This document shows positions 1 to 6,669 of a stretch of DNA of 15,051 nucleotides, in pieces. Within the stretch, counting starts at the first letter, position 1, and the number at the start of each line of letters is the position of its first letter. The DNA is from Candidatus Zixiibacteriota bacterium. GTDB taxonomy: Bacteria; Zixibacteria; MSB-5A5; GN15; FEB-12. Under the pieces are notes generated by a model. It had not been told where the DNA came from. It saw only the letters and a program-made list of their open reading frames with translations, and did no database searches. The DNA is taken from positions 1 to 15,051 of the forward strand of contig JAGLXI010000090.1 in NCBI GenBank assembly GCA_023132995.1. The letters run 5' to 3'. The position numbers were made by a program, and so were the translations under genes.

Positions 1-980
1 TTGATCCCCGGCAGGCTGAAAGGCAAGTGGACTTCCTGCGGAAGATTGGGCTGATAGTTGTAATACTGTTGCAGAAAAGTCTCCAGCACGGTCTTATCGC
101 TGTCGTCGACATCCGTCGCCAGTTGAAAATCCTGACGCCCGATCAGCACCCCCTCGCGAATCTGCATCACGACCGCCACGGCGTCCCTGCCTTCGCGCGC
201 AAGAGAAATAATGTCGCGGTCCACCAGTTCGCCGACATCTACGTGCTGCTTGATCATGGTCGACTGAATGGCCTCAATCTGGTCGCGTTTCCGCGCCGCT
301 TCCTCGTATTCCATGGCTTCCGATGCCACCTGCATCTTCTGACTCAGTTGCTCAATCAGTTTCTTCGATTTTCCAGAGAGAACCATAATCACGGAGTCTA
401 CCGACTCCCGGTACTCCTCTACCGATTGCAGACCCTCGCAGGGACCGCCGCAATGCTTGATATAGTAGTCGAGACAGACCTTCTGTTCCTTGCCGGAGGG
501 ATGGGGAATGGTGAGATTGCAGGTGCGAATGGTGAAAAGACGCATCAGCAAACCCACCGTTCTGCGCATCGCCTTGACGTTGGTGTAGGGGCCGAAGTAC
601 GTGGCACTGTCTTTCTCCAGGCGTCGCACTATCAGCACCCGCGGGAACGGTTCGGCGGTGGTGATCTTGATGTACGGAAAATGCTTGTCGTCCCTGAGGT
701 CAACATTGTAGCGCGGTTTGTGTTCGTGGACCAGGTTGGCTTCGAGTATCAGAGCCTCCACCTCGCAGTCGGTCACCAGCAGTTCGACGTCAGCCGCGCG
801 GCCAACCATGCGGAGCGTCTTGCGATCAAGGTTCTTCGATGACCTGAAATAGGTCCGCACCCGGTTCCTGAGATTTCTTGCCTTGCCGATGTATATGATT
901 TTGCCGGCGGCGTCCTTGAACATGTACACCCCGGGAGAGGTGGGCAGGTTCTTCAGTTTCAACTCCAGTTGCGGAGTCAT
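1..980 (-). CDS. uvrC: UvrABC system protein C (excinuclease subunit C), 3' end outside the window
   Basis: UvrC makes both incisions around a lesion bound by UvrA/UvrB in nucleotide excision repair, in the cytoplasm. Reverse-strand translation from the ATG at 978-980 gives 326 residues with no stop before the left edge, about half of a usual ~600-residue UvrC. The GIY-YIG nuclease domain is at about 14-92, with PGVYMF at 16-21, the second Tyr at 30 (IIYIGKA), Arg40 and Glu80. Four cysteines at 154, 169, 177 and 181 (last two in HCGGPC) match the spacing of the Fe-S cysteines of known UvrC. A UVR helical hairpin lies near 205-240 (MEYEEAARKRDQIEAI). The second nuclease and HhH domains would lie outside. 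The start overlaps the stop of the upstream lipoprotein gene by one base (TGATG), which suggests translational coupling. Identification is firm. Confidence 0.96.
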   Translation of the reverse strand, partial: MTPQLELKLKNLPTSPGVYMFKDAAGKIIYIGKARNLRNRVRTYFRSSKNLDRKTLRMVGRAADVELLVTDCEVEALILEANLVHEHKPRYNVDLRDDKHFPYIKITTAEPFPRVLIVRRLEKDSATYFGPYTNVKAMRRTVGLLMRLFTIRTCNLTIPHPSGKEQKVCLDYYIKHCGGPCEGLQSVEEYRESVDSVIMVLSGKSKKLIEQLSQKMQVASEAMEYEEAARKRDQIEAIQSTMIKQHVDVGELVDRDIISLAREGRDAVAVVMQIREGVLIGRQDFQLATDVDDSDKTVLETFLQQYYNYQPNLPQEVHLPFSLPGI

Positions 981-1507
981 CAGGGCTGCCTCTCCCCAGC
1001 TCGATCCCCGACCAGAACGCGACGAGCGCCGACGAAACGCCTGCTCCAGTGCTTTTCATTCATACTGCTGATAATAACTCCCCGGGATGAGGACACATGG
1101 ATGAACTGATCAAACCCGACATAAATGCCGACATGGGAAACCCCGCCGCTGCCGGAACGGAAGAACACCAGGTCGCCATAGCCGACCTGGCTGCGGGAAA
1201 GATGCCGCCCGCTCTGGAACTGCTGCAACACCATGCGAGGAATCAGCGTTCCGTCGAACTCCTTGAAGACCGCCCTGGTGAAGGCCGAGCAGTCGACGCC
1301 TTCCTCGTATTGCGACTTGCCGGCGTACGGCTTCCCCAGGTAGCTCTGCATGATACTACCGAGACGTATATAATCATTGGTGGTGTACCGAACGTTCTGC
1401 CGCATCTGCCCGGCCGGTTGTCCTTCGGCGTCGGCCCGGTAACGCGGATGCGGTGTGCATCCGGCCAGAAGAACGAGGGCGATCAACATCGCTATTTTCC
1501 TCAGCAT
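980..1507 (-). CDS. NlpC/P60 family lipoprotein, putative peptidoglycan endopeptidase
   Basis: This is a likely outer-membrane lipoprotein that cuts stem peptides in peptidoglycan, in the Spr/MepS style. The frame is open back to an ATG at 1534, but that start has no ribosome site and lies only about six bases after the likely transcription start. I prefer the ATG at 1505-1507, which has GAGG about nine bases upstream and opens directly into a lipoprotein signal (MLRKIAMLIALVLLAGC; Cys17 in this numbering). The NlpC/P60 core follows: GVDCSAF with catalytic Cys73, GDLVFF, SHVGIYVG with catalytic His125, and a third polar residue, His137, in FIHVSSS. It is 175 residues, usual for single-domain members. 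It is the first gene of a unit with uvrC. Substrate specificity is inferred from family only. Confidence 0.9.
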   Translation of the reverse strand: MLRKIAMLIALVLLAGCTPHPRYRADAEGQPAGQMRQNVRYTTNDYIRLGSIMQSYLGKPYAGKSQYEEGVDCSAFTRAVFKEFDGTLIPRMVLQQFQSGRHLSRSQVGYGDLVFFRSGSGGVSHVGIYVGFDQFIHVSSSRGVIISSMNEKHWSRRFVGARRVLVGDRAGERQP

Positions 1508-1546
1508 CTTTCCCATCCTCGAACGGCTGATCATATCTATTGATCT

Positions 1547-1576
1547 AATATATTTGCCACGTCACCCTCCGGGCAA
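1547..1576 (-). promoter_or_regulatory. Putative sigma70-type promoter for the lipoprotein-uvrC unit
   Basis: Read on the minus strand there is a -35-like TTGCCC (1571-1576), an 18-base spacer, and a -10-like TATATT (1547-1552). Transcription would begin near 1540, about 33 bases before the favoured ATG at 1507. The -35 match is only partial, so this is a candidate. Confidence 0.4.
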
Positions 1577-1662
1577 CCAAAACAGCACCGGGGATGCGCG
1601 GAAATCAATAGCGGGCTGTTGAAAATATCAAGACAGAATTCAAGACAGTAGCTTTGTAACTT

Positions 1663-1954
1663 TATGGGTCATCTCTGAGCATGCGAGATTTCCTATAATT
1701 ACCGGGTGGCTGTTGTTTATTTGTGGCCGGTGTACGTCCTGAGGCTAACACAAAAGATTCCGTGGGCGGCAGACACTCCCGTGTTCTGTGTCAAGACCAT
1801 ACACCCCCGGTCTGCCCCATCCGTCATCTCTGAGCGAAAGCCCGTAGAATAAAACCTGGATTCCGGGTCAAGCCCGGAGATGACAGAGAGGAACGGGAAT
1901 GACATGTGGGGCGCAACGGGATTGACCCGCACGTTACAGCGGGAATGACCCATA
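1663..1954. repeat. Palindromic, non-coding repeat island between uvrC unit and DUF362 unit
   Basis: The 478-base gap 1535-2012 holds no believable gene. Most of it is a block bounded by a perfect 10-base inverted repeat, TATGGGTCAT (1663-1672) and ATGACCCATA (1945-1954). Inside are a 13-base direct repeat GTCATCTCTGAGC (1668-1680 and 1823-1835), an inner inverted pair GTCATCTC/GAGATGAC (1823-1830 and 1877-1884), a hairpin TCCGGG-TCAAG-CCCGGA (1862-1878) and a pair GGCAGAC/GTCTGCC (1768-1774 and 1810-1816). The GTCAT...ATGAC style resembles dispersed REP/MITE-like elements of many bacterial genomes. I see no target-site duplication, so transposition is not shown. Confidence 0.6.
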
Positions 1955-1980
1955 GAGTGACGACGTCACTATCTTGCATT

Positions 1981-2001
1981 CTGTTCCGAGTTTTGGAACA
2001 G
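1981..2001 (-). terminator. Stem-loop just after the DUF362 gene, possible terminator
   Basis: CTGTTCC (1981-1987) and GGAACAG (1995-2001) form a perfect 7-bp stem with a 7-base loop, starting 12 bases beyond the stop codon of the minus-strand DUF362 gene. There is no T-run after the stem on the minus strand, so it may be a 3'-end stabilising hairpin or a weak terminator instead of a classic intrinsic one. A second short palindrome, AGTGAC-GAC-GTCACT, lies next to it at 1956-1970. Confidence 0.35.
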
Positions 2002-2012
2002 CCTTTTAGTGG

Positions 2013-2906
2013 TCAGATCAAGACATCTTTTTGCCAGCCCAGCTTGATCAGTTCTATCCGGTCCGGATCGCTGGTTCCCAAGCCGTACTTCTTGTCGGCG
2101 AAGGCGATGTGGTGCGCGACAGGCTTTATCGGTCGCTGCTCGCCAAAATAAGCTTGCCGCTTGGCCTGAAACAGGCGCAGGCCCACCGAGTCCAGGGCGA
2201 CCGGATCGGTGCCGACCAGCAGCCCGTTGTAGGACCAGATATAAGTCTTGTCGAAGTGATGCGGACCGATGCCGTAGAACAGCGGCGTCAGCAGAACCAG
2301 TACATTCAGCCTTGTCTTGCCCTTCACGATCGGCAGGTGCCAGACGGCCCCGAGATCGGCGCATGAGTTGTCGTGGTACTTCCACGGTTCAGGCACAAAC
2401 ATGACATAGTTCTTGATCAGGCTGCCGACTCCCGACCAGGCGTGAGTCCGCATCGGCCGGGCATTGATCAGGGCCGTCGCCTTCTTGAAGAGAGGGTCAT
2501 CCAGCACGCCGCGGTCGTCAATGCCGATGTTCTTTTCCGAAACGCCGGCGCTCATAACGCCGGACCTTATGGCCTGTTCGACCTCCGTCGTTGTCGGCAA
2601 GGGGCCCCATTCGTTGGATTTGATGCCGACGACATCGTCAGCCCGGATTATCTGCTTCCAGCAGGAGGAGGGATCCTCCTTGTCGAAAAGGGCGGTCATG
2701 GCTCGGTCGAGCATACTCTGAATGACCTCGCCGTTAATCTTGCCGTCGGGGCCGACAGCCTGTTTGTCACGGATCAACACTACTCTTGATTTGGCGGTTT
2801 GTGCGGGCAATCCCTGGCCTGTTACGGGTAGCCCCATCGCTACACCGATAGCCGCGCATCCGGCGCCCTTGATGAAATCACGGCGCGTAATGGTTGATTC
2901 TGTCAT
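2013..2906 (-). CDS. DUF362 domain protein with Tat signal
   Basis: A 297-residue protein with a twin-arginine signal: TRRDFIK at 7-13, then a small-residue hydrophobic stretch to about residue 38, so export in a folded state is expected. The rest matches the DUF362 pattern: DDVVGIKSNEWG (90-101), a central THAWSGVGSLIKNYV (154-168), and GTDPVALDSVGL (232-243). DUF362 proteins sometimes carry ferredoxin-type Fe-S motifs; this one has only three cysteines (17, 82, 182) and no CxxCxxC, so it is the non-ferredoxin type. Its biochemical role is unknown. The ATG overlaps the stop of the upstream DUF6599-like gene by four bases (ATGA), so the two are probably translated together and may act together outside the cytoplasm. 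Confidence 0.85.
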   Translation of the reverse strand: MTESTITRRDFIKGAGCAAIGVAMGLPVTGQGLPAQTAKSRVVLIRDKQAVGPDGKINGEVIQSMLDRAMTALFDKEDPSSCWKQIIRADDVVGIKSNEWGPLPTTTEVEQAIRSGVMSAGVSEKNIGIDDRGVLDDPLFKKATALINARPMRTHAWSGVGSLIKNYVMFVPEPWKYHDNSCADLGAVWHLPIVKGKTRLNVLVLLTPLFYGIGPHHFDKTYIWSYNGLLVGTDPVALDSVGLRLFQAKRQAYFGEQRPIKPVAHHIAFADKKYGLGTSDPDRIELIKLGWQKDVLI

Positions 2907-3862
2907 TGACTGAGCCCCGTCTGTTGAACGACATCTTTCAGGTGGTTGGCGCAGCTTTCCAGCAACTCGCTCGCACGCGCTTCAGTTGAGGCCTCGAGAA
3001 CGACTATCACGTGCTCGGCCTGGAGTCTGACACCGACCCATTTGTCCGGTGCGATCTCGATTACTTCTCGGTCGTTCGATTCCGGGAGATAGCCGCTGAC
3101 GAAGCTGCGATAGGCGCTGTTGGCGAGGTCGGTCGACTGATACTCCACGCAAAGCAGGCAGGTGGGGCCGGTTCCATACTCCGCAAGCACCGCCCGGGTA
3201 TCGCGGCTCAAGTTCAGGATGTTCTGCTCGGCAAGGAAGTAGTGGAAGTTCAGGGAGGAGCTAAGGTGAAAGAACCGAATGCTCTCGGGATGAAGGTCGG
3301 CGGCGGGCAGGCAGCCGATCAACGCCGGGGGACCATCAGAGTCGGGAATCCTCTCGGCAATGCCTGTCGCAAGCGCGAAGACGGCCTCCCTGGTCGTGTC
3401 ATTCGCTTCTTCGGCCAGGACACAGACAAAGAACCTCCCCTGCCAGAAACAGAGTAGACCGCCGCGAAACTCATACCCCTGTCCGATCCCGCTTGATTCA
3501 TCTTCGCGGGAGTGGCTGAATACACCATAGGCATCTTCAGCCGATCCCATGTCAAAAATTTCGACGAGGATGTCCGGTGCGCTCTCCTTGACAAGCCGCC
3601 ACACTTTCACCTGGCGGAAATCATAGGCGCGGTATACTTCACCAGCGCCGTCAATGTAATCGAAAATGGTCTCCCGGTCATAAGCGCCGACGGTATCTGA
3701 AACGGACCAGCCCATGATCCCTGTGGGTGCCGGGTGGTCTATGTCGCTCCGGGCTTTACCCATCTCACTTTTCCCGCAGGTGATAAGACATGCCGCGCCG
3801 ACCAGAAGCGCAACAAGCGCAGCCGGCGCGTTTCGTATCGCAGGTCGGTTTCGCAACGACAT
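2903..3862 (-). CDS. DUF6599-like putative lipoprotein
   Basis: A 319-residue protein of unknown function. The reading frame stays open upstream to 4531, but that part lies over the divergent 189-residue gene and a non-coding stretch. The ATG at 3860-3862 opens into a proper export signal, with a G-rich ribosome site (GGGGG, 3 bases upstream). Basic residues precede a hydrophobic segment (about 13-28) ending in LITCGK, so Cys29 is the likely lipidation site although Thr at -1 is unusual; Cys25 is the alternative. The body has FDYIDGAGEVYRAYDF (67-82) and EIFDMGSAEDAYGVFS (101-116), which I recognise as the DUF6599 signature. It overlaps the next gene, for the DUF362 protein, by four bases. 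The family name comes from recall and is less certain than the gene itself. Confidence 0.75.
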   Translation of the reverse strand: MSLRNRPAIRNAPAALVALLVGAACLITCGKSEMGKARSDIDHPAPTGIMGWSVSDTVGAYDRETIFDYIDGAGEVYRAYDFRQVKVWRLVKESAPDILVEIFDMGSAEDAYGVFSHSREDESSGIGQGYEFRGGLLCFWQGRFFVCVLAEEANDTTREAVFALATGIAERIPDSDGPPALIGCLPAADLHPESIRFFHLSSSLNFHYFLAEQNILNLSRDTRAVLAEYGTGPTCLLCVEYQSTDLANSAYRSFVSGYLPESNDREVIEIAPDKWVGVRLQAEHVIVVLEASTEARASELLESCANHLKDVVQQTGLSQ

Positions 3863-3913
3863 TACCCCCGACAATTGAGTTCCCCGACACCATGGCTGTT
3901 TCCTCTCATTCAC

Positions 3914-3942
3914 AAGATAGGCTACCTGGGCCTGTGGAGCAA
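3914..3942 (-). promoter_or_regulatory. Weak promoter candidate for the DUF6599-DUF362 pair
   Basis: On the minus strand a TTGCTC (3937-3942) is separated by 17 bases from TATCTT (3914-3919), 51 bases before the ATG at 3862. Spacing is ideal but both hexamers match the consensus poorly. The shared divergent gap 3863-4096 otherwise contains no gene. Confidence 0.22.
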
Positions 3943-4031
3943 CGGTAAACTGCACCGTATCTGCCGCCGGAGACCCGCTTCTTACGGGACGGGAGCGACC
4001 GGGTGCTGGACGGCCGACCAGCAATGCCGAT

Positions 4032-4039
4032 ATTATAAT
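4032..4039 (+). promoter_or_regulatory. Palindromic -10-like element ATTATAAT upstream of the 189-residue membrane protein gene
   Basis: ATTATAAT contains a perfect TATAAT on the plus strand (4034-4039) and, by symmetry, on the minus strand too. It stands out as AT-rich in a GC-rich gap and is 57 bases before the plus-strand ATG at 4097. No good -35 hexamer sits at 16-18 bases, so either a -35-independent promoter or chance. Confidence 0.3.
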
Positions 4040-4096
4040 GATAGGCGCCCCGACCGGGCAGCAGCGTGACGGAGGTTTCGGATTAGGGGACTGATC

Positions 4097-4666
4097 ATGA
4101 TGACATACTTCGAAGTGAAACAGAGACTGGGAATCCTGGGTAAGTTCAGGCGGCTCTATGCAGAGTATCTCACTTTCGTGAACCGTGAAGGGAACGTAGC
4201 GGCACAGATCGTTCGCGAGAAGATGGAACCCCTGACCAGCATTGCTGTGGATTCCCTCCGGCGGGTCGACTTGGGGGAGATGCTCACCAAGGATGCTCCG
4301 GCAAGGGGCGGAAGGAAGATCAGGATCAACCTCATCCGGGCTATATTCCGGGACCACATTATCCGCCACTACGTTCTGGACGAGCAGGCCCCGCTGAAGG
4401 TTCTGGACCAGGGGATTGTTCGATATCGCAGCCTGTTGTGGAAACAGACCGTACACCTTTTCAATCCCTTTTTCTGGCTGTATCATTACACCGGTTTCGT
4501 GGCTCGCCTGCCGTTGCTCCTGTTCCGCCACGCCGGGTATGATGTTGACGCTGCCGAGCGTTTGTACTCCATGCGTGTTTTCATCGTTCTCTTCCAGGTG
4601 GTCTTCTACTATGTGCTGCTCCGGTCACTGGGCGTTTTCGATTGGTTCTGGCGAAATCTACTCTGA
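4097..4666 (+). CDS. Hypothetical membrane-associated protein (189 aa)
   Basis: I do not recognise this protein. It starts at ATG 4097 (a second ATG follows at once), with AGGGGA at 4085-4090 as ribosome site at 6-9 bases. The first ~115 residues are charged and likely helical and soluble (VKQRLGILGKFRRLYAEYL, VREKMEPLTSIAVDSLRRVD). Two probable membrane segments follow, about 121-143 (HLFNPFFWLYHYTGFVARL...) and 160-180 (RVFIVLFQVVFYYVLLRSLG), then a short aromatic tail DWFWRNLL. There is no signal peptide, so the N-terminal part is likely cytoplasmic. It is read divergently from the DUF6599-DUF362 pair and converges on the C10 peptidase gene. The ribosome site and membrane pattern favour this frame over the long overlapping minus-strand open frame. 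Confidence 0.75.
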   Translation: MMTYFEVKQRLGILGKFRRLYAEYLTFVNREGNVAAQIVREKMEPLTSIAVDSLRRVDLGEMLTKDAPARGGRKIRINLIRAIFRDHIIRHYVLDEQAPLKVLDQGIVRYRSLLWKQTVHLFNPFFWLYHYTGFVARLPLLLFRHAGYDVDAAERLYSMRVFIVLFQVVFYYVLLRSLGVFDWFWRNLL

Positions 4667-4711
4667 ACGCGCCACCTTCTCGCGCAACACGCATGGACAC
4701 TACAAATTGAC

Positions 4712-4734
4712 CGCTCCCGCCAGGGGCGGAAGCG
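4712..4734. terminator. Stem-loop between convergent genes, possible bidirectional terminator
   Basis: CGCTCCCGCC (4712-4721) pairs with GGCGGAAGCG (4725-4734) over ten positions with one C-A mismatch, closed by a 3-base AGG loop. It lies in the 107-base gap between the convergent ends at 4666 and 4774. On the minus strand the stem is followed by a mildly T-rich run (TCAATTTG); on the plus strand there is none. Confidence 0.45.
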
Positions 4735-4773
4735 TCAGCCGCTTATCTGTGAGTGCCGGCGGCTCTGATCAGT

Positions 4774-6660
4774 TCAGTCGAGGCAGGGGATCGGCAGGGG
4801 GCCGCCATTGAACATGTATTCCACCAGGATAACAAGGTCGCTAACATCGATGATCGAGGTACCATCGAGATTCGCTTCCTTGAAGCAGGCCGGCTCAGGC
4901 CCGTTGTTGAACATATAGTCCACGAGGTAAACCAGGTCGCTGATGGTTATCTGATCGTCCGGATCGGCGTCGATATTGCCTCGGTATCCGGAACAGCAAC
5001 TGGCGCACAGCACCGACCCGTTCCGGGGGATGGGCTGGTAATCGAGAATGCTGCCGTAGTATATCGGCTGATATGACAGGTAGCCCTGCAGGTCAATCGA
5101 CGTCAACTGCCCCAGTTCGGCCTCGGTCGGAGTCGAGAAAAACAGCCTGAGAACGGGGCCGGCCCCGGGAGACAACTCCGGGCCCAGTCCGCTGGTGGTG
5201 CTCAGCAGCTTGAACGTGGTCCTTCGGCTGATGGGACTATACTGAATCTGTGCAACGTATTCGAAATAGTCCGTGCGGCAGCCGGCAGTCGAGAACGAAT
5301 CCAGTTTCAACTCCAGGTCACCACCGAACTGCACCGGAATCTTAATCTGGTCGACCGGGGCGGAGTTCCTCGCGTAGATGACGACTTCCAGCGTGGAATC
5401 CGGCACGACCATGTAGTTCTCGGTCGCGAGAGTGTCAGCGATGGCAATGATAAGACCGGATCTGACCATGGTGCGGGCTAACTCGTCTGCCTGAATTTGC
5501 AGAGAAACATCGTACCTTCCGGGGGCATCATAGATATGCGTGGGAGATTGGATGAACGCAGAGTCACCGTCGCCGAAATCGTAGGTCCAGTCGTCTACCG
5601 ACAGGTCCGATGATCCCTCGAACTGAACATCGAGCGGCAGCCATCCAATGGTGGTATCAGCGGTAAAGACTATTCCCCGGTCGGGAATGATCCCGGTCAG
5701 CATCATCTGGTCGCCGGGAGAGCAACCTTCCCAGGGGCAGTACGGTTCGTCAATCGTGTACCAGGTAGTGTGGCTGCTGTTCCATCCGTAGTTAAAGTGG
5801 AACTGGTTGAGGCCGTCCATGGTCCGGTATCCGTCCAGTACTATGGCGTGGTAAGTGATGGCGTACGAAATCGGCCGGCCCTTGTCGATCTCCCCACGGC
5901 ACATGTCGAACCATTCCCACTGCTCGTGGCCCGGTCGGTCGGTCCGAACTACCGAATCCATGTACCGAAAGTACGTAGCATACACCCACTCGCCCATGTG
6001 AAGATAAGCTCCCGAACCACAGCGCCCGTACATCATATGGTAGGCAACGCCGACCTCGTAACAAAGATTGGCCGTAGCTTCCTGCTGCTCCATGGGGGAG
6101 CCGGTAGTTACCACGTCCGGAATATTGGGCCAGTCATACGAATCGTTGCAGTCGACACTCAGGTACATCCCGGGTGTGCTGCCGCCGCAGGAGTTGTCGC
6201 CGTTCCACCAGTAGAGCGGAATGCCGTCTCCGAAGGGAGGCCACTCGTGATAGTCCATGATCATAGCCGCCGCCGTAGCCACGCAACCCACAACCGTCTG
6301 GCCGCCATCCCCTGGGGGACAGTACATCTTGTAAGGATCGCTCTGGTGCCAGGAGGCGGTAAGCAGCGGGCCGACTTCCACCAGGGAACCCCTGCTGCCC
6401 TGGGCAAGGTAGGTGTCGAACGTTTCCCGGCTGACTGCGTAGCGATCCCATTGCGCCCGATACTCAGTGCCGAAAGGTATCTCACCCCTCGTCGGCTGGG
6501 TGGCGTCAATGCTCCCATACAGCTCCGTGAAGACCCTCACACCATCGAGGAGGATCTCCCGGAACAGCGCTGCCGGTCCGTTCTCCTCGGTAATGTCAAG
6601 ATTGTAGTCTTCCGAACTGGCTTTCACCGGAGGCAACTCCTTAAGTACCGGCACCACCAC
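4774..6660 (-). CDS. C10 (streptopain-like) cysteine peptidase with PKD, cohesin-like and dockerin domains; catalytic part downstream of an in-frame TAG
   Basis: The 628 residues after the amber codon at 6667-6669 hold the mature enzyme; the frame is unbroken with the upstream piece, and GTG 6658-6660 is only the first usable start after the stop. Domains: end of the Spi-type propeptide (VVPVLKELPPVKA, 2-14); C10 papain-fold peptidase about 60-328 with catalytic Cys126 in GCVATAAAMIMDYHEW, catalytic His271 in YHAIVLDGY and the NYGWNSS strand near 290-296; PKD about 330-407 (YDFGDGDS, HIYDAPGRYDVSL); a cohesin-like beta domain about 415-540; a type I dockerin about 556-622 with two calcium-loop repeats (NIDADPDDQITISDLVYLV and NLDGTSIIDVSDLVILVEYMF). 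Both catalytic residues are intact. Without the upstream segment it has no signal peptide. Read through the TAG, the whole product would be 713 residues, a normal secreted architecture. Confidence 0.88.
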   Translation of the reverse strand: MVVPVLKELPPVKASSEDYNLDITEENGPAALFREILLDGVRVFTELYGSIDATQPTRGEIPFGTEYRAQWDRYAVSRETFDTYLAQGSRGSLVEVGPLLTASWHQSDPYKMYCPPGDGGQTVVGCVATAAAMIMDYHEWPPFGDGIPLYWWNGDNSCGGSTPGMYLSVDCNDSYDWPNIPDVVTTGSPMEQQEATANLCYEVGVAYHMMYGRCGSGAYLHMGEWVYATYFRYMDSVVRTDRPGHEQWEWFDMCRGEIDKGRPISYAITYHAIVLDGYRTMDGLNQFHFNYGWNSSHTTWYTIDEPYCPWEGCSPGDQMMLTGIIPDRGIVFTADTTIGWLPLDVQFEGSSDLSVDDWTYDFGDGDSAFIQSPTHIYDAPGRYDVSLQIQADELARTMVRSGLIIAIADTLATENYMVVPDSTLEVVIYARNSAPVDQIKIPVQFGGDLELKLDSFSTAGCRTDYFEYVAQIQYSPISRRTTFKLLSTTSGLGPELSPGAGPVLRLFFSTPTEAELGQLTSIDLQGYLSYQPIYYGSILDYQPIPRNGSVLCASCCSGYRGNIDADPDDQITISDLVYLVDYMFNNGPEPACFKEANLDGTSIIDVSDLVILVEYMFNGGPLPIPCLD

Positions 6661-6666
6661 GTAACC

Positions 6667-6669
6667 CTA
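6667..6669 (-). other. In-frame amber codon interrupting the C10 peptidase gene
   Basis: Minus-strand codons read GAA-CCC-TAG-GGT-TAC across 6675-6661. Flanking residues on both sides belong to one propeptide strand, and no frame shift is needed to join the halves. The TAG sits inside a perfect palindrome CCCTAGGG (6665-6672). The AGGG in it lies 4, 7 and 10 bases before three successive GTG codons (6660-6652), which could permit reinitiation. Confidence 0.85.

Noticed and set aside
27..842. 271-residue plus-strand open frame
   Set aside because: It lies wholly antisense to uvrC, whose translation matches GIY-YIG, Fe-S cysteine and UVR motifs; the plus-strand product shows no recognisable domain.
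1717..1953. 78-residue minus-strand open frame in the repeat island
   Set aside because: It is composed of palindromic repeats, with a low-information product and no ribosome site or family match.
1535..2012. CRISPR array or attachment site in the repetitive gap
   Set aside because: The repeats are few, inverted and unevenly spaced, with no regular repeat-spacer pattern and no integrase or tRNA nearby.
3863..4531. N-terminal 223-residue extension of the minus-strand DUF6599-like frame
   Set aside because: It overlaps the divergent 189-residue gene with its good ribosome site, and places the lipoprotein signal in the middle of the chain. The start at 3862 explains the protein better.
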